This document shows positions 23,533-28,814 of a stretch of DNA of 28,814 nt, piece after piece. The notes under the pieces were generated by a model that saw nothing but the letters and a program-made list of their open reading frames with translations, was not told where the DNA came from and made no database searches. Every line of letters begins with the position of its first letter. Within the stretch, counting starts at the first letter, position 1. A program made the position numbers and the translations under genes. Source of the stretch: Bacillota bacterium (GTDB lineage Bacteria; Bacillota_I; Bacilli_A; MOL361; Turicibacteraceae); the NCBI GenBank assembly GCA_003486705.1, contig DNGE01000028.1, positions 15,334 through 44,147 on the forward strand, given 5' to 3'.

Positions 23533-24751
23533 TTTGAGCAATATCTACTCCCGCTACATATCCCATAGAAAACGCAGCTTGAATATTATATCCACCCGTA
23601 TCACCATCAACGTCTAAAACTTCACCGATAAAATATAAGTTCTCGACGACTTTTGATTCCATTGTTTTTGGCTTCACTTCTTTAATCGAAACCCCACCCG
23701 TTGTGACCATCGCTAAATGATAACCACCTAATTCCTTAACTTCCATCTCATATTCCGTTAAGGTTGTTAATAACCTAGAACGCGTTGCTTTATTTATTTC
23801 TGCACACTTTAAATCATCATGGATTTCACAAAGTTCTAACACTTTATCTGCAAAACGACGTGTTAAATTCAACTCACGCACAACAGATTTCACTAACGTT
23901 TTTCCACCATTATTTAGCTTCTTTGTTAATGCATTTCTAAATTCTTCAATTGAATCCGCTCCAACAAAGTTACATTTAACCACATCACCACTTTGCATAT
24001 CACGAGAATTATTAATAATCCCTGGACCTGATATTCCACTATGTGTCAATAAGAAATCACCTTGGAAATTCCCAATTTTCTTGTTGTTTCGCCACAAAGT
24101 GTAGCTCAAGTTCTCAAAAGAAGTTCCTGACATATCCACTAACTCATAGTTCTTAATTTTTAACGGCGTTAAGGCAGGTTTTGTTGGAATAATTTTATGT
24201 CCAAATGATTTAGCCATCGGGTATCCATCACCCGTTGATCCCGTGTTTTGATACGTTATCCCACCCGTTGCAATCACGACTACATGACTTTCGTAATTTC
24301 CACTTGTTGTCTCAACAGCAAACGATTGGTCTTGCTTTGTGACTTGCGTCACTGTTGTATTCGTCTTAATCTGTACGCCACGCTTTTCACATTCTTTGAC
24401 TAAAACTTGTAGCACATCCATAGCTTTCATCGTTTCTGGGAACACTTTTCCTTTCTCCGTTGTCATAAATGAAAGGCCACGCTTTCTAAAGAAATTTAAT
24501 AAGTCTTCATTATTAAACGTCATTAACGCCTGCTTTAAAAACTTTCCGTTTTTTCCATAACAGTCAAAGAAATTAGAAATATCACCATCTTGGGTGATAT
24601 TACATTTTCCAGCACCCGCTAATAATAATTTTTTCCCACATGTTTTATTTTTCTCTAAAATAGCAACGGATTTATTACCGCTCGCAGCTTGAATGGCTGC
24701 AAACATCCCTGCAGGTCCACCGCCAATAATTATTACATCATAGTTATTCAT
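23519..24751 (-). CDS. FAD-dependent oxidoreductase of the BaiN/HI0933 (YhiN) family
   Basis: This 410-residue flavoprotein has an N-terminal FAD-binding Rossmann motif (DVIIIGGGPAGMFAAIQAA) and the family signature LAGAGKCNITQ. It also has VVIATGGITYQNTGSTGDGY, HSGISGPGIIN and a second dinucleotide stretch, LYFIGEVLDVDGDTGGYNIQ, near the C-terminus. Members are widespread in bacteria and are annotated as aminoacetone oxidase-like or BaiN. Physiological substrates are largely unknown, and a bile-acid role should not be assumed from the name. I chose the ATG at 24749-24751, which has an AAGGAAGTGA Shine-Dalgarno and fits the family N-terminus, over an upstream ATG 11 codons earlier. The start is 13 bases after the upstream gene's stop: it is the last gene of a three-gene operon. 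Confidence 0.92.
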   Translation of the reverse strand: MNNYDVIIIGGGPAGMFAAIQAASGNKSVAILEKNKTCGKKLLLAGAGKCNITQDGDISNFFDCYGKNGKFLKQALMTFNNEDLLNFFRKRGLSFMTTEKGKVFPETMKAMDVLQVLVKECEKRGVQIKTNTTVTQVTKQDQSFAVETTSGNYESHVVVIATGGITYQNTGSTGDGYPMAKSFGHKIIPTKPALTPLKIKNYELVDMSGTSFENLSYTLWRNNKKIGNFQGDFLLTHSGISGPGIINNSRDMQSGDVVKCNFVGADSIEEFRNALTKKLNNGGKTLVKSVVRELNLTRRFADKVLELCEIHDDLKCAEINKATRSRLLTTLTEYEMEVKELGGYHLAMVTTGGVSIKEVKPKTMESKVVENLYFIGEVLDVDGDTGGYNIQAAFSMGYVAGVDIAQNKNL

Positions 24752-24764
24752 GTTGTCACTTCCT

Positions 24765-25388
24765 TTATTTGAGTTCAATTCCAAGTTGAGTTAACTCTTC
24801 TATCATTATTGGTAAATATATTTCAATAAATTGATTGATTTGTTGGATATCAAATGCATTTAAGTTCACGTTATTAAACGCTTGTCCATCATAACATAAA
24901 TCTTGTTCACACACTTTGGTGCTCCAATCTTTTATGGCGTCACAGCTTAGTTTCAAAATAGGATTTACCTTTGCATTTAATAGCATTCGTTTTATTTCAG
25001 GTATCCAATCTGCCTGTTGTAAATAATAACGGTCAATGTGTGCCATATCCTGATAATATAGCGCATGTAAAGCTGACCTTGGCATTTTATCTTTATAACA
25101 TTGAAAAAAAGGCGTGTAAACATGTTCACGCCAATAATAATCAGTATATAAATGAAAACAGTAGCCTGCACTAGTTGTTTGTTCATATGCTGTTATAATT
25201 GCTTTTGAATAATCCTGATCGGCAAGGTCATAAAAATGTGTCATGGCCTTATCTTCCCAGTTAGCGTTTTGGACCATGTGAATGGCATCTGGGCTAATCG
25301 TATCAAGCAAAAATTCTTTAGATAGCTTAATATTTAATCTTTCACTTAATTCATGTGCAAGCTGCAAATGTATAATAGGTGATGGCAT
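24765..25388 (-). CDS. Zinc-dependent phospholipase C-like protein
   Basis: This 207-residue protein belongs to the zinc-dependent phospholipase C/S1-P1-like superfamily, in the cytoplasmic Firmicutes subgroup. Visible family features are the N-terminal PSPIIHLQLAHEL, 'DTISPDAIH' (the Asp in a PDAIH block), a Lys/His segment KAMTHFYDL and the G.CFHLYTDYYW block. Together these supply several His and Asp candidates for metal binding. There is no signal peptide, unlike secreted phospholipases, so the substrate is probably intracellular or the activity differs. It is translated 12 bases after the stop of the HEFGH protein gene and 13 bases before the BaiN-type gene, so the three are almost certainly cotranscribed. 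Confidence 0.82.
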   Translation of the reverse strand: MPSPIIHLQLAHELSERLNIKLSKEFLLDTISPDAIHMVQNANWEDKAMTHFYDLADQDYSKAIITAYEQTTSAGYCFHLYTDYYWREHVYTPFFQCYKDKMPRSALHALYYQDMAHIDRYYLQQADWIPEIKRMLLNAKVNPILKLSCDAIKDWSTKVCEQDLCYDGQAFNNVNLNAFDIQQINQFIEIYLPIMIEELTQLGIELK

Positions 25389-25400
25389 CTTTTTACCTCT

Positions 25401-26447
25401 TTAGATTCGGTTATTCATAATATCCAGAAACTGTTCGTCAATATAATCTAATCTCATGTTCATTAATGTTGATTTTATAAACTCTTCGTACGTTTGATGA
25501 CTTAGTAAGTCCATCTGTTTCATTTGGTGATACATAAGTACCGAAAATTTATAATGACCAAATTCATGTCTGGCAAGAACTTCATAAGGATCTGGTAAGA
25601 CATCTAACTTTTCATTAAGATATGCATGCGTTGCTAAGAAGATATTTCCCTCAATATACGATACTATATTTTTATGCTCACCCTTGACTTGATGATAGGC
25701 CTGTTGCAGACTTTTATTTTGTTTTAATACCTTGTATTCTTTTTTGTACACGCGTTGCTTCATTGTATCTGGAATTAAAGTTTTCACCACATCTTGAATC
25801 ACTGCCTCAACACAAACATTAGGATGTGTTACAACGTCTAACTGTGGCAATGTTAAATTAGGTGTTGTTGTACGATAAAAGCTTAGGACATAAATGTTTT
25901 TATCTGACACTGGTGGCACAATTCCGATTTTCGAAACTTCTTCATACAGATGATGATTTGAACAATAAGACTCTAGTTCTTTAAGTTTATTATTGATTAG
26001 AGGCAATCGTTCATGAATCCAGTAGTGCTTAAAACGACCACGCTCAAGTTCTGTAATCATCGGTGCGACTAGTTTAATGACTTTTTCACAGTCCCCATTA
26101 ATAAACTGTTTAAATGGTTTGTGCATACAGTTTTTAAAGCACATTTGCTTCTTAAAATTAGATATTAAGAACTTTGGGCTGCCTAATAGTTCACTTGCTT
26201 GCAGTACATTAAATTCAGGATCACTACATAAGAGTGGTAAAAGCATCGAGATAAAGCTTTCATTTTTTGGCAAGCACTTCCTCGCCTTTCTTAAATTCTT
26301 CGCAGATTCTTTCGTCACATAATCTTCCCAATATTCAATCTGAACATCCATCTGATGGGGTTCATCAGAAAAAAGAAGATCTAAAAAACAAAATAGATCT
26401 AATAAATATGAGGTATCTATTTTCACAGTTGGCTTTAATACTATCAT
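25401..26447 (-). CDS. Putative zincin-type metalloprotein with HEFGH motif
   Basis: This 348-residue soluble protein is of unknown family. Near the C-terminus an HExxH zinc-protease motif, HEFGH at 294-298, lies in the context VLARHEFGHYKFSVLMYHQM. Acidic residues about 25 positions later (YEEFIKS) could supply the third ligand of a gluzincin. The N-terminal ~250 residues show no recognised domain, and several Cys and His are present. I chose the ATG at 26445-26447 because AGGGGGAT is seven bases upstream; the open frame extends eight more codons without an SD. It is the first gene of the three-gene operon with the phospholipase C-like and BaiN-type genes. It could be a peptidase or a degenerate zincin. 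Confidence 0.7.
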   Translation of the reverse strand: MIVLKPTVKIDTSYLLDLFCFLDLLFSDEPHQMDVQIEYWEDYVTKESAKNLRKARKCLPKNESFISMLLPLLCSDPEFNVLQASELLGSPKFLISNFKKQMCFKNCMHKPFKQFINGDCEKVIKLVAPMITELERGRFKHYWIHERLPLINNKLKELESYCSNHHLYEEVSKIGIVPPVSDKNIYVLSFYRTTTPNLTLPQLDVVTHPNVCVEAVIQDVVKTLIPDTMKQRVYKKEYKVLKQNKSLQQAYHQVKGEHKNIVSYIEGNIFLATHAYLNEKLDVLPDPYEVLARHEFGHYKFSVLMYHQMKQMDLLSHQTYEEFIKSTLMNMRLDYIDEQFLDIMNNRI

Positions 26448-26529
26448 CGGTGCTATCCCCCTAAAATCCACAATTCTCTATAGTTTAATTCTATCATAAT
26501 GCACTGTAATAATATACTGATTTATCGGC

Positions 26530-26565
26530 AAAAAAATAAACACTTACTTCCAAAAGTAAGTGTTT
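26530..26565 (-). terminator. Terminator of the GT2-TPR gene
   Basis: AAACACTTACTT (26538-26549) and AAGTAAGTGTTT (26554-26565) form a perfect 12-bp stem with a CCAA loop. On the minus strand it is followed by a T-rich run (A's at 26530-26536). It starts 9 bases after the stop at 26574. Confidence 0.88.
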
Positions 26566-26573
26566 ACATGTTT

Positions 26574-28328
26574 TCACGTCAAGTATTTACATAATAGTTT
26601 AGCACTTTCTAAATCTAGTTTATCAAAATGCTTAATTGATCGGAATATCTCTTTTTTTGCCAAGTCATAAAATCCGAATTCATCATACAGCTTTGCTAAA
26701 CGTAATAAAACATCATCTGTTTCAAAGTAGTTAAGCGCATATAATAGTCTTTCAAAGAGTGTGAACTCTTTAATGAGTATGGTTTCTTTTAATAGTCTAA
26801 ACAGGAGATCCAACTCAGGCGAATCTTTTCCATACGAAATATCTTGTTCAACTTCGGGATAGATGACAAGGCGACGTAAGAATTGATAATACTTACTATC
26901 TAAAAGAGGACCTATTTGATTCACATTTATACTTGATGTCATCCATGCCACGATAAAGTAAATAGTTTCAAGATCTGTTGAGACATCTTTTTTGTCTTCT
27001 ATCATCCTTTTTACTTCTTCAAATTCTCTTAAGTAAAATTTTGATTTGATTTTCAACTCTTCTAACCTTGTATCAAAAATTTCAGCATGCCAATGGTTTA
27101 AATACGAATCCACTCTACTAAAATATTCATTATTTAGTAATAAATTTAAAAATACAATAAAGCTTTCTAATTCATCAATTTTTAAATAACTTGAAAGAAT
27201 GTCGCAAACCGCTTCTTCAGCATATTTTTCTTTTTTCAAGCATAACCCAAATGGGTATAATAATAAGTAATTAGCCCCTGGTGTCTTGAAATAATCGATA
27301 TAATATTTAATTGCCATTTCATAGTCTTCTAATTTTTGATAAAGTTTACTCAATCTAATTAAAGGACCAATCTCCCAAACTAGACTCGAATATCTAAGAT
27401 TAATCGGTGTCATCCCCATAGCCATACACTGTTCATAACATCTAATAGCTTTTGTATACTGTCCATACTGTTCATATATTTCAGCTTTTTCAAACATTAA
27501 ATCCGTGTAATTTGGGAATAGCGTTAATCCTTCTTCAATCGCTTGTAAAGCGTTGGAATAATCACCTTTTGTCATGAACGCATTAATTCTATATAAAATG
27601 AGCTTCCCTACAAACCCATCATTTTGAGTCATTTGAGAATACGCTTTGTTATAACATTCAATAGCTTTATCAAACTCTTTAGCACCGACATATTCGGTAC
27701 CTAAGTTAAATAATTGAAAGGTATTATTAGGATCTTTCTCTAAAATGGCTTGAATTAATTTTGTATTACGATTCGATTTTTGTTTACCAGCATAGATGGG
27801 CGTTAAATATCCATCATGATAAAAACCTAATTCGATTATTTTACTACCGCCTAGCTTCTTATCCTCTGGAATGTACAATTGTTCATGAACCGCTCCCGTA
27901 TAAACGGCTCCCTGATGATTACGAAATAATCGGTGCATTAAATTATTTATTGTATGATTAAGATTCATTTCATCAATAAAATTTATCTGATTGATATAGT
28001 AACCTGAAATTCCATCTTGGTTAATTGCCTGAATAAATTCACTTTTTGCCTCATCACTAAAATACTCATCAGCATCCAGCACCAAAATCCAATCACAAGT
28101 TGCAAATGAAAGCGAGTAATTTCTCGCCTCACTAAAATCATTTGTCCAAACAAATGGTTTTACAATAGCATTAAATGACTTCGCAATATTTATTGTATTA
28201 TCAGTAGATCCGGTATCAACGATTACTATTTCATCCACTAAACCAACAACACTATCTAAACAGCGCTTTAAGACACGTTCTTCATCTTTAACGATCATAC
28301 ATAAACTCACACTATACAAACGTTCCAT
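26574..28328 (-). CDS. GT2 glycosyltransferase with TPR repeats
   Basis: This 584-residue cytoplasmic protein has an N-terminal GT2/GT-A domain (about 5-235) with SLCMIVKDEERVLKRCLDSV, VDTGSTDNT, WTNDFSEARNYSL and the metal-binding LDADEYF (Asp85, Asp87). Tetratricopeptide repeats follow from about 200 to 350 (for example FNLGTEYVGAKEFDKAIECY and IYEQYGQYTKAIRCYEQCMA), then a helical C-terminus. Enzymes of this layout commonly glycosylate proteins or peptides, with the TPRs contacting the acceptor. The start ATG follows a seven-G tract by five bases and lies 21 bases after the stop of the repeat/DUF6385-like gene, so the two are translated from one transcript. That neighbour is the obvious candidate acceptor. 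Confidence 0.92.
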   Translation of the reverse strand: MERLYSVSLCMIVKDEERVLKRCLDSVVGLVDEIVIVDTGSTDNTINIAKSFNAIVKPFVWTNDFSEARNYSLSFATCDWILVLDADEYFSDEAKSEFIQAINQDGISGYYINQINFIDEMNLNHTINNLMHRLFRNHQGAVYTGAVHEQLYIPEDKKLGGSKIIELGFYHDGYLTPIYAGKQKSNRNTKLIQAILEKDPNNTFQLFNLGTEYVGAKEFDKAIECYNKAYSQMTQNDGFVGKLILYRINAFMTKGDYSNALQAIEEGLTLFPNYTDLMFEKAEIYEQYGQYTKAIRCYEQCMAMGMTPINLRYSSLVWEIGPLIRLSKLYQKLEDYEMAIKYYIDYFKTPGANYLLLYPFGLCLKKEKYAEEAVCDILSSYLKIDELESFIVFLNLLLNNEYFSRVDSYLNHWHAEIFDTRLEELKIKSKFYLREFEEVKRMIEDKKDVSTDLETIYFIVAWMTSSINVNQIGPLLDSKYYQFLRRLVIYPEVEQDISYGKDSPELDLLFRLLKETILIKEFTLFERLLYALNYFETDDVLLRLAKLYDEFGFYDLAKKEIFRSIKHFDKLDLESAKLLCKYLT

Positions 28329-28333
28329 ACTCG

Positions 28334-28340
28334 CCCCCCC
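28334..28340 (-). repeat. Seven-G homopolymer serving as the SD of the GT2-TPR gene
   Basis: Seven consecutive C's on the plus strand (G's in the mRNA) occupy the ribosome-binding position of the glycosyltransferase gene, five bases before the ATG. Length changes by slippage would shift SD strength or spacing. Confidence 0.5.
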
Positions 28341-28349
28341 AATTATCTC

Positions 28350-28814
28350 TTACATTTGTCCTACAAAATAAACTTCAATATTTTCCGTAAGACCAGTCGC
28401 AACAATATTTAAACGAGCCCAGTTTAAATAATTTTCTGAAATAAGTAGTGCGTTTTGTCCATAACCAACAGATTTTCCTACGCTTGGGGAGTCAACCCAA
28501 TACCCATTACTACTAATTGGTGCGATTTGAACATTCACATTTGCGGTTACAGATGTTGAGTTGTTTTTAACAAAATATGTAAAGTCTCTGTATTTGCTTA
28601 CATCCAGTGGGAAAACAGCTGGTAAATCTGATACAGTAAATACGAGATGAGTAGATGTTACGATACGATCAGATATTTTAATATCAACCGTGTTAGCAAT
28701 TGCCACGGTACCTGTAACCGAAAGAGCTGTGGTTCCTGTTTTTACGGTTACTAATGCATCTGAATCAAGTGTTACAGTACCTGTTACCGCAAGAGCTGTG
28801 GTTCCTGTTTTTAC
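28350..28814 (-). CDS. Repeat-containing surface-type protein with DUF6385-like C-terminus, 5' end outside window
   Basis: The last 154 residues of a larger protein are visible; the frame is open to the window edge, so an internal GTG near 28706 is not the true start. The visible part begins with two 23-residue Val/Thr/Gly-rich repeats (VKTGTTALAVTGTV... and VKTGTTALSVTGTV...). It ends in a beta-rich domain of about 110 residues with YRDFTYFVKNNSTS, NVQIAPISSNGYWVDS, NYLNWARLNIVATG and the terminal IEVYFVGQM. This end resembles DUF6385, a domain that caps repeat proteins in Firmicutes. Thr-rich repeats plus a glycosyltransferase 21 bases downstream suggest a glycosylated exosporium, phage-tail-like or cell-surface filament protein. 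Localisation cannot be judged without the N-terminus. Confidence 0.72.
   Translation of the reverse strand, partial: VKTGTTALAVTGTVTLDSDALVTVKTGTTALSVTGTVAIANTVDIKISDRIVTSTHLVFTVSDLPAVFPLDVSKYRDFTYFVKNNSTSVTANVNVQIAPISSNGYWVDSPSVGKSVGYGQNALLISENYLNWARLNIVATGLTENIEVYFVGQM
28677..28814 (-). repeat. 69-bp (23-residue) tandem repeats inside the edge gene
   Basis: Two consecutive 69-base units are present. The 41 bases at 28705-28745 match 28774-28814 at nearly every position, while the remaining 28 bases differ. The encoded units share the first 14 residues (VKTGTTAL[AS]VTGTV) and then diverge. The array continues out of the window. Confidence 0.85.

Noticed and set aside
23519..24751. Reading the BaiN-type gene as a bile-acid pathway marker
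   Set aside because: The family is broad and present in many bacteria without bile-acid dehydroxylation, and no other bai genes are present in the window.

Overview
The window looks like a chromosomal segment of a low-GC, Gram-positive (Bacillota) bacterium. Shine-Dalgarno (SD) sites are strong and G-rich, a few starts are TTG, most genes or gene groups end in rho-independent hairpins, and several families are typical of Firmicutes (DUF1659/DUF2922 pair, YhgE/Pip, DUF4256, lipoproteins with classic lipoboxes). A gut Erysipelotrichia/Turicibacter-type organism is a reasonable guess, but there is no rRNA or marker gene here to prove it. No tRNA, rRNA, CRISPR array, insertion sequence or prophage was recognised.

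Left part (1-5000, minus strand): the start of a DUF2922-like gene, a DUF1659 protein, a very large protein with three glycosyltransferase domains (GT4-GT4-GT2), a 59-residue winged-helix-like protein and a 91-residue unknown protein. Then come a plus-strand polytopic membrane protein (5220-5717), whose SD can pair with an upstream sequence, and a minus-strand cytoplasmic PQQ-type beta-propeller protein. The stretch 7244-9805 is gene-poor and holds one intact gene (DUF4256) and the broken remains of at least one other.

Middle (9806-13152): a YhgE/Pip-type membrane protein with a long heptad-repeat stalk, divergent from a TetR-type regulator. From 13222 to 22427 lies a carbohydrate region: a GH2 glycosidase, divergent from an orphan sugar-binding lipoprotein with no permease genes beside it; a few small genes, including a 53-residue membrane protein; then a GH127/DUF1680-type glycosidase, divergent from an AraC regulator that shares an operon with an RmlD-like reductase. 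Both glycosidases lack signal peptides, so they probably act on imported oligosaccharides. The GH127/AraC intergenic region carries two related dyads that are good operator candidates.

Right part (22428-28814): a plus-strand lipoprotein of unknown function; a tight three-gene minus-strand operon (HEFGH metalloprotein, zinc-dependent phospholipase C-like protein, BaiN/HI0933-type flavoprotein); and at the edge a GT2-TPR glycosyltransferase directly downstream of a repeat-containing protein with a DUF6385-like C-terminus that runs off the window. That last pair looks like a surface repeat protein with its own glycosyltransferase, and the GT start is preceded by a seven-G tract.
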